From contig SLCI01000239.1 in assembly GCA_007125875.1 (NCBI GenBank), forward strand, positions 1 through 26,756: a DNA stretch of 26,756 bases, written 5' to 3'. This document shows, piece after piece, positions 8,276 to 17,166 of the stretch (position 1 is the stretch's first letter; the number at the start of each line of letters is the position of its first letter). The notes below the pieces were generated by a model, which made no database searches, had not been told where the DNA came from, and was given only the letters and a program-made list of their open reading frames with translations. The position numbers and the translations under genes are program-made. Source of the stretch: Kiritimatiellia bacterium. GTDB lineage: Bacteria; Verrucomicrobiota; Kiritimatiellia; SLAD01.

Positions 8276-10048
8276 ATGACACCGTATCTTTGGGTATTTC
8301 TCGTTCTGGGCTTAGCCCTGTTTCTATTTATTTGGGGCAAGTGGCGGCATGATATTGTGGCCCTGATAGCGCTAATGGCGGTTGTGTTGCCCGGCATTGT
8401 CCCAGCGGATATGGCCTTTAGCGGTTTTGCGCACCCCGCCGTAATTACCGTAGCCGCGGTCCTCTTGATCAGTCGGGGTCTCTCCAATGCGGGGGTGATC
8501 GATCTGTTGGCGAGTTGGCTGTCCTATGTACCCAAGCAGATTGAGGCTCAATTACTGGCTCTTACGGTCGTGGTCGCGATCTGTTCGGCGTTTATGAATA
8601 ATGTCGGAGCCCTTGCCCTTTTGTTGCCCGTAGCGATTCGGATGGCGCGGGATCAAGGGAAACCGGCTTCGCTATTTTTGATGCCGCTCGCTTTTGGTTC
8701 GCTGCTCGGCGGGCTTTGCACCATGATTGGCACGCCGCCTAACATTATTATCGCGACCTTTCGGGCCGAGAATGGTGCTGAATCCTTCGGCATGTTTTCG
8801 TTTGCGCCGGTGGGCGTGGGTGTTGCGCTGGCCGGCATTGCTTTTATTGTCCTGGCCGCTCGCCATATTCTACCTGAACGTAAGGGGGAAGCCTCTCCAG
8901 AGGAACTATTTGAGATAGAAGACTATTTCACCGAGGTGCGCGTACCGGAGAAGTCCAGATTAGCCGGCGTGGCACTTCGTGACATCTCCGAATTGAGCGA
9001 TGCAGACGTCTCAATTATTGGTTTGGTTCGGGGCGACAAAAGTCTGCGCCTGCATTCCAGTCACGACAAGATTCAGGCGGAGGACATCCTGATTATCGAA
9101 GCCGACTCGGATGAATTGAAACAATTTGCTGATGATGTGGGGCTCGAACTGGCAGGGAGCAAAGAACTGACGAACGAATTCATCCATTCGGATGACGTCA
9201 ATATGAGCGAGGCTGTTGTCTTGCCAGGTTCACGTATGGTTGGCCAAACGGCGCAGTCGCTGAACCTTCGATTCCATCACGGTGTCAATTTACTGGCCGT
9301 GGCACGGCAAGGTGAGCGTATCCGACAGCGGCTCAGCGCGATACGATTCCGTGAAGGCGATGTGTTATTATGGGAAGGACCATCCGCTGCGATTCAAGAG
9401 GCACTGGCAAACTTCAATTGCTTGCCGCTCGCCAATCGGGAATTTGGGATCGGCCAGCCGCGCCGCCTGATTATGGCACTGGGACTCTTCATCACTGCGA
9501 TTGCCTGCACGGTCATGAACATCTTGCCCACCCAGGTTGCCTTGATGGCAGCCGCGCTGATGATGGTGCTGCTGAATATCGTGCCCGTGCGCCAGATCTA
9601 TACGAGCATCGATTGGCCGGTCATTATCTTGCTGGGTGCAATGATTCCTGTGGGGCAAGCCATGGAAACAACGGGTGGCGCGCAACTTATCGCTGACGGC
9701 CTGTTACAGGTTGGAGAGGAGTGGCCGGCCGTGATCGCCTTAATTGCGTTGTTCTTGGTGACTATGACCTTGTCCGATGCGATCAATAATGCGGCGGCCG
9801 CCGTGCTGATGGCACCCATCGCCTTCAGTCTCTCCGCGGGCTTGGGCGTATCGCCGGATCCATTCCTGATGGCGGTTGCGGTCAGCGCCTCCTGTGCGTT
9901 CCTCACGCCGATTGGGCATCAATCCAACACGCTGGTGATGGGGCCGGGCGGTTATCACTTTAGTGATTATTGGAAACTCGGACTGCCGTTACAGATCGTG
10001 GTCTTGATCGTTGCGATACCGCTGATTTTGCGCTTTTGGCCGTTTTGA
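8276..10048 (+). CDS. SLC13/DASS-family transporter with two RCK_C (TrkA-C) domains
   Basis: Inner-membrane secondary transporter, 590 aa. Two hydrophobic halves (about 1-200 and 395-590) flank a soluble middle. The first half carries SAFMNNVGALALLLP (104-118) and IGTPPN (151-156); the second carries SDAINNAAAAVLMAP and TPIGHQSN. These are the paired repeat motifs of the divalent anion:sodium symporter fold. The middle holds two RCK_C domains (about 215-290 and 308-385), each ending in an acidic EGD/AED-xL-x-E motif, which probably bind a regulatory ligand. AAGGAG precedes the ATG. The substrate cannot be read from sequence: relatives move sulfate, other inorganic anions or dicarboxylates. 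The gene stands alone on the plus strand among minus-strand genes. Confidence 0.88.
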   Translation: MTPYLWVFLVLGLALFLFIWGKWRHDIVALIALMAVVLPGIVPADMAFSGFAHPAVITVAAVLLISRGLSNAGVIDLLASWLSYVPKQIEAQLLALTVVVAICSAFMNNVGALALLLPVAIRMARDQGKPASLFLMPLAFGSLLGGLCTMIGTPPNIIIATFRAENGAESFGMFSFAPVGVGVALAGIAFIVLAARHILPERKGEASPEELFEIEDYFTEVRVPEKSRLAGVALRDISELSDADVSIIGLVRGDKSLRLHSSHDKIQAEDILIIEADSDELKQFADDVGLELAGSKELTNEFIHSDDVNMSEAVVLPGSRMVGQTAQSLNLRFHHGVNLLAVARQGERIRQRLSAIRFREGDVLLWEGPSAAIQEALANFNCLPLANREFGIGQPRRLIMALGLFITAIACTVMNILPTQVALMAAALMMVLLNIVPVRQIYTSIDWPVIILLGAMIPVGQAMETTGGAQLIADGLLQVGEEWPAVIALIALFLVTMTLSDAINNAAAAVLMAPIAFSLSAGLGVSPDPFLMAVAVSASCAFLTPIGHQSNTLVMGPGGYHFSDYWKLGLPLQIVVLIVAIPLILRFWPF

Positions 10049-10075
10049 GCTTGGATGTTGATCAGCCTTGCGCCC

Positions 10076-10096
10076 CCAGCGAGCTTGTCTCGCTGG
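10076..10096 (+). terminator. candidate terminator after the SLC13-type gene
   Basis: A perfect 8-bp inverted repeat, CCAGCGAG with loop CTTGT and CTCGCTGG, begins 28 bases after the transporter stop. It is followed within ten bases by the T-rich stretch GTTTTGGTTTT. The T tract is interrupted and not immediately adjacent, so this is a moderate candidate. It could instead be the first of several stem-loops in this intergenic region. Confidence 0.45.
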
Positions 10097-10144
10097 AACG
10101 GAAGTTTTGGTTTTGCGCCGCGACGCAAAGTACGTCTCGTTGAT

Positions 10145-10180
10145 TGGAGCGAGTGCTGAGGAAACACCGGACTCGCTCCA
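10145..10180. repeat. perfect 10-bp inverted repeat
   Basis: TGGAGCGAGT (10145-10154) pairs perfectly with ACTCGCTCCA (10171-10180) around a 16-base loop. No T tract follows on either strand, so it is not a standard intrinsic terminator. It is the strongest single stem in the intergenic region between the transporter and lolD. Confidence 0.6.
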
Positions 10181-10458
10181 CTCAATTTCCTAGCTTTGAG
10201 CGCTGCCATGTAGGGAAACTTTTGCTCCAGGGGGACAAGCCCCGCTGGGGGCATTTCCTCGTGCTTGCCTGACTGATTCCGCGCTTCCTCCTGCGTCACG
10301 TTGCGGTAGGGCAAATCCTCCGGATGATCCGTGAAACTGGGACGGCCACAAAAAGCTGCAGTCATGTCGAGCGAAGCCGAGACATCTCGATCCCCACCAA
10401 CAGCCCTCCGCTGTCCACAGTAGACCCTCGGCGACGTGATGGGCGGCCTGCTACTACC

Positions 10459-11166
10459 TCAAACTTGGTCGATTTTGCCATCCTTCATATGGATGGTGCG
10501 ATCGCAGCGTTCGGCCACTTGCTCGTTGTGAGTAACCAGCACCAGCGTATGCCCCTGATCCTGCGTTAGCGCGAATAGATGACGTAAAACGAGTTCGCCT
10601 GTTTGCGAATCCAGATTACCGGTAGGCTCATCGGCAAAGACCACCTCAGGATCGCTCATGAGGGCGCGTGCAAGCGCCGCACGTTGTTGTTCTCCGCCGG
10701 ACAACTCCATTGGCCGATGTTGGCCTCGCTCACCCAAGCCAACTTGATCGAGCAGCTCTTTTGCTCGCTCACGGTAGCGACCCGCTTGATGAATCCAATT
10801 CAGTCGGCGCATGACCGGCAGCAAGACATTCTCTTCAATGGTCAGCTCTGGCAAAAGATGATACGCCTGAAAGACGAAGCCGAAAGAATCTGCACGCAAT
10901 TCCGTGCGGCGCGCGGCGGATAAGTCATAGACATCACGTCCGCGAAACAAGACATGTCCACTGGTTGGCCGGTCTAATCCGCCCAGAATATGCAGGAAGG
11001 TACTTTTCCCTGCCCCGCTCGCTCCCATGATAGAGATCGCTTCGCCTTTGCGCACCTGCAAGTCGACACCGCGTAAAACCGGCACGCGATTGCGCAGGAG
11101 CGAGAATTCGCGATGAATATCGCGCGCCTCGATGATGACTTCCGATTGCTCCATAGAACTACTCAT
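10459..11166 (-). CDS. lolD: lipoprotein-release ABC transporter ATPase (LolD-type)
   Basis: ATP-binding subunit of the inner-membrane complex that extracts lipoproteins for delivery to the outer membrane. With the start at 11166 the protein is 235 aa. Motifs are Walker A GASGAGKST (48-56), Q-loop Gln100, signature LSGGEQQR (155-162), Walker B VVFADEP (175-181) and switch His213. The reading frame is open 51 bases further upstream, but that part lies inside the permease gene. The ATG at 11166 overlaps the permease stop by eight bases and has GAGGG about nine bases upstream, so I prefer it. A third ATG at 11154 has weaker signals. MacB-type ATPases are similar; the permease partner supports LolD. 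Confidence 0.9.
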   Translation of the reverse strand: MSSSMEQSEVIIEARDIHREFSLLRNRVPVLRGVDLQVRKGEAISIMGASGAGKSTFLHILGGLDRPTSGHVLFRGRDVYDLSAARRTELRADSFGFVFQAYHLLPELTIEENVLLPVMRRLNWIHQAGRYRERAKELLDQVGLGERGQHRPMELSGGEQQRAALARALMSDPEVVFADEPTGNLDSQTGELVLRHLFALTQDQGHTLVLVTHNEQVAERCDRTIHMKDGKIDQV

Positions 11167-12385
11167 TCCGTAGCGCCCTCGCTGGATCCAATGTTGCGGC
11201 TCTATACGCGGGCACAATGCCGGCCAAGGTACAAATCACTAAGACTGAAACGGCGATTAACGCCAAGTCAAACGTCGAGGTACTGGCGGGTATTTCGCTG
11301 AGGTGGTACAGCTCTTTTGGGAACAGTTCCCAGCCAAAGCGTTCCGATAACCAGAACATCAGATCGTTGCGATAGCGCAAAACCACCAAGCCCATCGCCG
11401 TCCCGAGTGCGGTTCCCAACACGCCCTCGATCCAGCCTTGCCAGAAGAACACGCGCATGATGCTGCCGGAAGAAAAACCAAGTGACTTCAGCAATCCGAT
11501 CTCTTTGGTCTTCTGCACCGTTAATGTAATCAGCGTATTGGTGATTCCGAATGCGGCCACAATCGTGATGAAGATCAACAGAAAGAACATCATATTCTTT
11601 TCTACGCGTAAGGCCGCGAACAATTGCCGATTCAGCTCCATCCACGTGCGCACCGTAAAATCAGGGCCTAATTCTGCCTTCAATAACTCTGCCACTAAAT
11701 GCGCGCGGTACGGGTCATCGGTCATGACCTGAATACCGTGTACGCCGTATTCCATGCCATACAATTCGCGCGCCATCCCAATGGACGTCAGCGTATAGCC
11801 CATATCGAAGTCCCACATGCCCAGCTCATAAATGCCGACCAAGGTCAATTCTTCCGGCAACCGAATCTCATCCGGAGACACAAAGCTTTGCGGTGAATAG
11901 ACCAATATTTGGTCACCGATACGCACCCCCATCTGCGCGGCCAGATCACGCCCCATCACTAGCTCGTCGTATTCTATATCAAAAGACCCGAGGGTAATAT
12001 GTTCAGGCACTCGGCTTACGCGATGCTCGTAATCAGGATGTATCCCTCGCAACAGAGGCGTGAATATTTGCTCGCGATGCTGAAGAAATACCAAACCCTC
12101 AACATACGGCGCCGCACCGCTCACGCCCGGCACACTTTCGATGCGGTCAATCAACGCATCCTCATCCGTCAGCGCACGAAATCCCGAAACCGTTATGTGG
12201 GCATTAAAGCTGAGGATTTTGTCCCGCCACATGTGGTCGAATCCGCTCATGACGGACAAGACGATGATCAGTACCGCCACCCCCAGCATGACGCCAAGGA
12301 TGGAGATTACAGTGATGACCGATACAAATGTGCGTTTCGGTTTTAGGTATTTGAGCGCGAGAAAAAGTGAAAACGGGAGGTTCAT
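11159..12385 (-). CDS. lipoprotein-release ABC transporter permease (LolC/LolE/LolF family)
   Basis: Membrane subunit of the Lol complex, 408 aa. The layout is one N-terminal transmembrane segment (about 20-48), a large periplasmic MacB_PCD-type domain (about 50-265), then three transmembrane segments in an FtsX domain (about 270-400). It ends in the conserved PAYRAATLDPARALR motif. Only one permease gene adjoins lolD, whereas enterobacteria encode LolC and LolE separately. The complex may therefore be a LolF-type homodimer with LolD, or a second subunit lies elsewhere. Its start overlaps the lysS stop by four bases and its end overlaps lolD by eight, so lysS, the permease and lolD are tightly coupled. 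Confidence 0.9.
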   Translation of the reverse strand: MNLPFSLFLALKYLKPKRTFVSVITVISILGVMLGVAVLIIVLSVMSGFDHMWRDKILSFNAHITVSGFRALTDEDALIDRIESVPGVSGAAPYVEGLVFLQHREQIFTPLLRGIHPDYEHRVSRVPEHITLGSFDIEYDELVMGRDLAAQMGVRIGDQILVYSPQSFVSPDEIRLPEELTLVGIYELGMWDFDMGYTLTSIGMARELYGMEYGVHGIQVMTDDPYRAHLVAELLKAELGPDFTVRTWMELNRQLFAALRVEKNMMFFLLIFITIVAAFGITNTLITLTVQKTKEIGLLKSLGFSSGSIMRVFFWQGWIEGVLGTALGTAMGLVVLRYRNDLMFWLSERFGWELFPKELYHLSEIPASTSTFDLALIAVSVLVICTLAGIVPAYRAATLDPARALRNE

Positions 12386-13842
12386 GCCTTCAACTTTAAC
12401 TGCGGGAACAGAATCACGTCACGAATCGCCTCAACCTCGGACAAGATCATGACCAGGCGATCAATCCCAATGCCCATACCGCCAGCTGGGGGCATGCCAT
12501 GTTCCAACGCGAGCAGAAAATCTTCATCAACCTTGTCCGCATCACCCTCAGCTTGCTGCTCAAAACGGCGACGCTGCTCCAACGGATCATTCAGTTCTTC
12601 GTAACCCGGCGCAATCTCCCGTCCGCCGATGATCAACTCGAACACATCCACAGATTCTGGATCATCAACGCATGTTTTGGCCAACGGCACCAAATCCTTC
12701 GGCAACCGAGTCACAAAGGTGGGGTTTTGGAGGGTCTTTTCGATCAACTTCTCGAAGATTTCCTGACCAATTTCGGTCTCATCCCAGTCGGGCGCAACCT
12801 GCACGCCCAATTCGGTCGCCCGTTCAATCATCGCGGGACGATCCAACTCGTACCAATCCGCACCAGCCCACTCACGGATTAGGTCGCGATACGGAACCTC
12901 TCGCCATGGCGCAGTTAGGTCAATCGACTGATCGCCTTCTCCGAACACCTGTTTCCCATACACCGTCTCGGCGACATGCGTGATCAGCTCGGTCACCAAG
13001 GTCATCATCGTCCGCACATTGCCGAACGCCTCATAAATCTCCAGCATCGTGAATTCCGGGTTGTGAAAACGGCTCAGCCCTTCGTTGCGGAAATTGCGGT
13101 TTAGCTCAAAGACCCGGTCGTAGCCGCCTACCAGCATCCGCTTGAGATATAACTCCGGAGCGATACGCAAATACATCGTAGCGTTCAACGCACCGTAGTG
13201 TGTCTGGAACGGTGTTGCAGCGGCACCGCCGGGCATCGCCTGCATCATCGGCGTTTCAACTTCCAGATAGTCACGCAAATAAAGGAAATCGCGGATCGCC
13301 TTCACAGCCAGAGACCGCTGGCGAAACACGTTACAGACATCCGGATTCGCGATGAAGTCCAGGTAGCGTTGGCGATACCGAATTTCGACATCCTGTAGAC
13401 CATGCCATTTGGACGGTAAAGGCAGGAGCGCCTTGGATAACAAGGTCCAGTTCGTCACTTTCAGTGTTGGCTCGCCCATCTTGGTGACAAATAATTCGCC
13501 CTCCGCGCCTATATGATCGCCCAGATCGAGACATTTGAAGGCCTTAAACGCGTCTTCGCCAACGGCATCTTTGCGGACATAGATTTGGAATTTGCCCGTA
13601 GCGTCCTGCAAGTGCACGAAGACGCTTTTACCCATTTCACGAAATGCGATTATTCGCCCCGCGATGCGCGCGTCTTTGCCTTCCTCAAATGATTCGCGAA
13701 TATCGCACATTCGCCCGGTACGAACATAGCCCCCACCAAACGGCGTATAGCCCATCGATTCCAGTTCGCGCATATTCGCGAGTCGCTGCTCACGCAACGT
13801 ATTCGTATCGACTTGTGGTTCGTTCTGTTCCTGCTCTTCCAT
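12382..13842 (-). CDS. lysS: lysyl-tRNA synthetase, class II
   Basis: Charges tRNA-Lys with lysine. The 486-aa protein has an N-terminal anticodon-binding OB fold (about 55-160), class II motif 2 (NRNFRNEGLSRFHNPEFTMLE) and motif 3 (GGMGIGIDRLVMIL) close to the C-terminus. The HNPEFTMLEIYEA segment is typical of LysRS and separates it from AspRS and AsnRS. The ATG is preceded by AGGA. It begins 18 bases after the thrC stop, and its own stop overlaps the permease start by four bases. Confidence 0.97.
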   Translation of the reverse strand: MEEQEQNEPQVDTNTLREQRLANMRELESMGYTPFGGGYVRTGRMCDIRESFEEGKDARIAGRIIAFREMGKSVFVHLQDATGKFQIYVRKDAVGEDAFKAFKCLDLGDHIGAEGELFVTKMGEPTLKVTNWTLLSKALLPLPSKWHGLQDVEIRYRQRYLDFIANPDVCNVFRQRSLAVKAIRDFLYLRDYLEVETPMMQAMPGGAAATPFQTHYGALNATMYLRIAPELYLKRMLVGGYDRVFELNRNFRNEGLSRFHNPEFTMLEIYEAFGNVRTMMTLVTELITHVAETVYGKQVFGEGDQSIDLTAPWREVPYRDLIREWAGADWYELDRPAMIERATELGVQVAPDWDETEIGQEIFEKLIEKTLQNPTFVTRLPKDLVPLAKTCVDDPESVDVFELIIGGREIAPGYEELNDPLEQRRRFEQQAEGDADKVDEDFLLALEHGMPPAGGMGIGIDRLVMILSEVEAIRDVILFPQLKLKA

Positions 13843-13860
13843 GATTGTCCTGCTAACCCA

Positions 13861-15258
13861 CTAGACGGGTTTTACGTGGTTCTCAATGTACGCGCGTACT
13901 GCGTCGACTTCGTTCGCTACTTCGTCACTTCGCGTTGGGGCATCACGGAGCGCCTCGAGATACTCGTGATACGCTAGATCCTCACCGGTCGCATCCAAAA
14001 TGGCCTGACTAAACTTCGCAGGATGAGCGGTAGCCAATGCAACCAGCGGCTCGTCTTTTTTATGAAACGGCTCGCCGACCGCAATACCAACCGCCGTATG
14101 CGGATCGAGCAGGTAACCGTAGTCCTGGTAGTAGCGTCTAATCGTCGCCAAGGTCTGTTCGGTGTTCCCCACGCCTGCGGCGAACAGCGGGTCAACAACG
14201 CCATCGCTGGGCAAAGGAATTTGGAGACGACCCGTCTCGCCAAATTGTTCGATTAAGTCGCGCAGTACCTCAGGCGATTCATCGACCTGATAATAGAGAT
14301 AACGCTCAAAATTGCTGGCCACCTGAATGTCCATGGACGGACTAATGGTTGGCACGACCTCGCCCAAACTGTACTCACCGGTTCGAAAGAAACGCGAGAG
14401 AATGTCATTCTCATTCGTCGCCAGCACCAGCTTACTGATCGGTAAGCCCATACGCGCCGCGTAGTAGCCGGCCAAAATGTCGCCAAAGTTTCCGGTCGGA
14501 ACCGCAAATCGTATATTCGACACTTGGCGCTGCTTCATGACATATAGGCCAGCGGTAAAATAATAGACGATCTGGGTCAACACGCGCGCCCAATTGACCG
14601 AGTTCACCGCGCCCAGCCCGTATTGTGCCTTGAAGGGCAAATCACAAAAGAGCGTCTTCATGATGCGCTGACAATCGTCGAACGTGCCGTCAACGGCGAG
14701 GTTGAAGACATTGTCATCCAAGACCGTGGTCATTTGACGCTCTTGCAGCGGCGCCACGCGACCTTTGGGATGCATGACAAAAATATTGATGCGGTCTTTG
14801 CCGCGCACACCATGAATTGCGGCGCTGCCGGTATCACCGCTAGTGGCGGCTAGAATGTTCAGATACTGATCGCGATGTTCCAGCGTGTATTCGAAGAAAT
14901 TGCCGAGAAACTGTAACGCGATATCCTTGAAGGCCAACGTAGGGCCGTGGAATAACTCGAGGATCTCGATATCGCCGACCGGCATCGCGGGCGCAATCTC
15001 TTCATGCGAAAACGCGGCGTAACTATCGTTGATCAGCGTGCGCAAATCATCGTCAGGCAGGTCAACATAAAGGCGCAAGACCTCGAACGTCACATCTTGG
15101 TAGGACAACGTGGCCCAATAGTCCAACTGATCGCTGATATTCGGGATCGATTCCGGGATTAGCAGGCCACCGTCCGGCGCTAAGCCGGTCATGACCGCGT
15201 CCTGAAAGCCCATTGGCGGCGTCTGTCCGCGCGTGCTTATGTATTTTATAGATTCCAT
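13861..15258 (-). CDS. thrC: threonine synthase
   Basis: PLP-dependent enzyme that converts O-phosphohomoserine to threonine. The 465-aa length and the opening YISTRGQTPPMGFQDAVMTGLAPDGGL fit the longer (E. coli/fungal) class. Lys111 in GPTLAFKD should form the PLP Schiff base. SGDTGSAA (140-147) binds the cofactor phosphate region. The ATG lacks a strong Shine-Dalgarno sequence. It sits 55 bp after aspS and 18 bp before lysS, so cotranscription with both synthetases is likely. No leader peptide rich in Thr or Ile codons is visible upstream. Confidence 0.96.
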   Translation of the reverse strand: MESIKYISTRGQTPPMGFQDAVMTGLAPDGGLLIPESIPNISDQLDYWATLSYQDVTFEVLRLYVDLPDDDLRTLINDSYAAFSHEEIAPAMPVGDIEILELFHGPTLAFKDIALQFLGNFFEYTLEHRDQYLNILAATSGDTGSAAIHGVRGKDRINIFVMHPKGRVAPLQERQMTTVLDDNVFNLAVDGTFDDCQRIMKTLFCDLPFKAQYGLGAVNSVNWARVLTQIVYYFTAGLYVMKQRQVSNIRFAVPTGNFGDILAGYYAARMGLPISKLVLATNENDILSRFFRTGEYSLGEVVPTISPSMDIQVASNFERYLYYQVDESPEVLRDLIEQFGETGRLQIPLPSDGVVDPLFAAGVGNTEQTLATIRRYYQDYGYLLDPHTAVGIAVGEPFHKKDEPLVALATAHPAKFSQAILDATGEDLAYHEYLEALRDAPTRSDEVANEVDAVRAYIENHVKPV

Positions 15259-15313
15259 GCGTTCTATTCAGCCAGTGCGACTGCTACAGGTTTCGCTCGA
15301 ACTCAAGCTTCGC

Positions 15314-17092
15314 TCAAGAATCGATTAGATCAAGCTTGATGTGAACATCGCGCAATTGCTTGGCGTCGACCGTGGCGGGCGCATTCATCATCAGATCCAT
15401 CGCCTTTTGCGTCTTCGGGAAGGCAATCACATCGCGAATGCTATCCTCGCCCGCAACCATCATGACAAAGCGATCGAAGCCGAGCGCGATACCACCATGC
15501 GGCGGCGCTCCAAATGAGAGGGCCCGGATGAGGTGTCCGAAGCGATCTTCGATTTCTTCCTTGGGTAATCGCAGCGCCTCAAAAACACGCGATTGAACCT
15601 CAGGATCATGAATTCGGATACTGCCACCGCCCAATTCCACGCCATTCATGACAATGTCATACGCTTGCGCTCGCATACGGCCCGGTTCGGTATCAAGCAG
15701 CGCCAGATCTTCTGGATGCGCTGCGGTGAAAGGATGGTGAACAGAGATCAGACGGCCACCCTCGCCGACTTCGAAAAGTGGGAAATCGGTGATCCATGTG
15801 AAGGCGAATTGATCTTCATCAATCACCCCCGCCATCTCACCGGCCAACAAACGCAGATGACCGAGCGCTTTATTCGCGACATCGCGCTGATCGGCCGCAA
15901 AAAATACTAAATCGCCTGGTTCAATCGCGAGACGCTCTTTGAGCTGCGCCTTTTCGGCGTCGCTGAAGAATTTAATAATAGGCGATTTCCATTCGCCATC
16001 GTCCTGAGCACGTATATAGGCCAGTCCGCCTAAGCCCCATTCCTTGGCCACCGCCGTCCACTCATCCATCACGCGGATCGGCACGCCGCCCAACCCTTTT
16101 GCATTAACGGCTTTCACGGCTCCGCCCTGCCCCACGACTTGGCGGAAAACCTTGAATTCGGTTTCTGCAAAAATATCCGACAGCTCGACCAGCTCCATCC
16201 CAAATCGCACATCTGGCTTATCGCTGCCGTAACGGTTCATCGCGTCTTCATAAGTTAAACGCGGAATGGGCGTCTGAATGTCACCCTTTCCAACGGCTTT
16301 CATGACATCAGCGATTAAACCATCGATTAGCGTGTAGATGTCCTCGGGGGTGATGAACGACATCTCGATATCCACTTGGGTGAATTCCGGTTGGCGATCC
16401 GCCCGTAAATCCTCGTCACGGAAACAACGAGCGATTTGGAAATAGCGATCCACGCCGGCCATCATCAGCAATTGCTTGTACTGTTGCGGAGCCTGGGGCA
16501 AGGCATAAAAAGAGCCCGGCACCACGCGGCTGGGCACAAGATAATCACGCGCCCCTTCCGGCGTACTCTTGGTCAAAATCGGCGTTTCGACTTCGGTAAA
16601 ATCCGCTTGATCCAAGTAGTTCCGCACGACCTGTGACATGCGATGGCGAATGCGCATGTTTTCTTGCATCTGGTTGCGTCGCAAATCCAAGTAGCGGTAG
16701 GTTAATCGCAGATCTTCACTGACTTTTTCCGCATCCTTACCTTCCAGCGGGAAAGGCAAGGTCCGGCTCTTATTCAAGATGCGGATACTGTCGCAGCGCA
16801 CTTCGATTTCCCCGGTGGCAAGGCGCGGATTGGCCATCTCATCGGGACGCGCTTCCACGCTGCCTTCGGCCTGGATGACGAACTCGCCGCGCGTGGACTG
16901 CGCCAGATCCCACGCCTCGCGAGAATCGTTCGGGTCAAAGATAATTTGCGTAAGACCATAACGGTCGCGCAAATCGATAAAGATCACGCCGCCATGATCA
17001 CGCACGGTATCCACCCAGCCACACAGCTTCACACGCTGTTCAAGCTGTGCTTTGGTTAATTCTCCGCAAGTATGTGTACGCATGGTGCTCAA
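15314..17092 (-). CDS. aspS: aspartyl-tRNA synthetase, bacterial type
   Basis: Charges tRNA-Asp, 592 aa. The N-terminal OB fold (about 1-110, with the GWVDTVRDHGGVIFIDLRDR opening) is followed by class II motif 2 (RCFRDEDLRADRQPEFTQVD), the bacterial GAD insertion (about 300-420) and motif 3 (GIALGFDRFVMMVAG). The chosen start is TTG: it lies eight bases after AGGAG, while the next in-frame ATG (17083) would be 17 bases away. Whether it also charges tRNA-Asn cannot be told from the sequence. A strong hairpin stands between it and metK. Confidence 0.96.
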   Translation of the reverse strand: MSTMRTHTCGELTKAQLEQRVKLCGWVDTVRDHGGVIFIDLRDRYGLTQIIFDPNDSREAWDLAQSTRGEFVIQAEGSVEARPDEMANPRLATGEIEVRCDSIRILNKSRTLPFPLEGKDAEKVSEDLRLTYRYLDLRRNQMQENMRIRHRMSQVVRNYLDQADFTEVETPILTKSTPEGARDYLVPSRVVPGSFYALPQAPQQYKQLLMMAGVDRYFQIARCFRDEDLRADRQPEFTQVDIEMSFITPEDIYTLIDGLIADVMKAVGKGDIQTPIPRLTYEDAMNRYGSDKPDVRFGMELVELSDIFAETEFKVFRQVVGQGGAVKAVNAKGLGGVPIRVMDEWTAVAKEWGLGGLAYIRAQDDGEWKSPIIKFFSDAEKAQLKERLAIEPGDLVFFAADQRDVANKALGHLRLLAGEMAGVIDEDQFAFTWITDFPLFEVGEGGRLISVHHPFTAAHPEDLALLDTEPGRMRAQAYDIVMNGVELGGGSIRIHDPEVQSRVFEALRLPKEEIEDRFGHLIRALSFGAPPHGGIALGFDRFVMMVAGEDSIRDVIAFPKTQKAMDLMMNAPATVDAKQLRDVHIKLDLIDS

Positions 17093-17100
17093 TGTCAGTG

Positions 17101-17105
17101 CTCCT
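17101..17105 (-). promoter_or_regulatory. ribosome binding site that selects the TTG start of aspS
   Basis: AGGAG on the minus strand lies eight bases before a TTG codon at 17092 and 17 bases before the first ATG at 17083. The spacing favours initiation at TTG, adding three residues to AspRS. Confidence 0.7.
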
Positions 17106-17110
17106 AAAAC

Positions 17111-17147
17111 AAACCAGCCCGCGGCGCAGAAACGCCACGGCCGGTTT
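17111..17147 (-). terminator. intrinsic terminator or attenuator between metK and aspS
   Basis: A long GC-rich hairpin begins about 20 bases after the metK stop. Its arms are AAACCGGCC plus GTGGCG and CGCCGC plus GGCTGGTTT, giving about 15 pairs with one bulged G, two G-U pairs and a six-base loop (TTTCTG). GTTTTAGGAG follows directly, so the T tract runs straight into the aspS Shine-Dalgarno sequence. It should end most metK transcripts or act as a partial terminator that sets aspS expression. Confidence 0.7.
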
Positions 17148-17166
17148 TACCAATGTGTTGCTCGAC

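Larger units (their letters stand above)
10049..10458. other. 410-bp gene-free region rich in stem-loops
   Basis: No convincing gene lies between the transporter and lolD. The sequence holds a series of inverted repeats: CCAGCGAG/CTCGCTGG (10076-10096), TTTGCG/CGCAAA (10112-10129), a perfect 10-bp pair TGGAGCGAGT/ACTCGCTCCA (10145-10180, 16-base loop), a G4/C4 pair with GCCCC/GGGGC near 10231-10252, and ATGTC/GACAT (10364-10385) around GAGCGAAGCCGA. A minus-strand open frame from 10365 runs through these hairpins into the transporter gene. It has no Shine-Dalgarno sequence and no recognisable domain, so I treat it as spurious. The region could be an interspersed repeat, a non-coding RNA, or plain termination signals. 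Confidence 0.5.

Noticed and set aside
9967..10365. A 132-codon minus-strand open frame across the intergenic hairpins and the transporter end.
   Set aside because: It overlaps the 3' end of a real gene on the other strand, lacks a ribosome site and has low-complexity, Lys/Arg/Pro-rich content. It is more likely a frame through a repeat region.
11167..11217. An upstream in-frame start for lolD giving 17 more residues.
   Set aside because: It would lie deep inside the permease gene with no ribosome site, and the extra residues do not match LolD N-termini.
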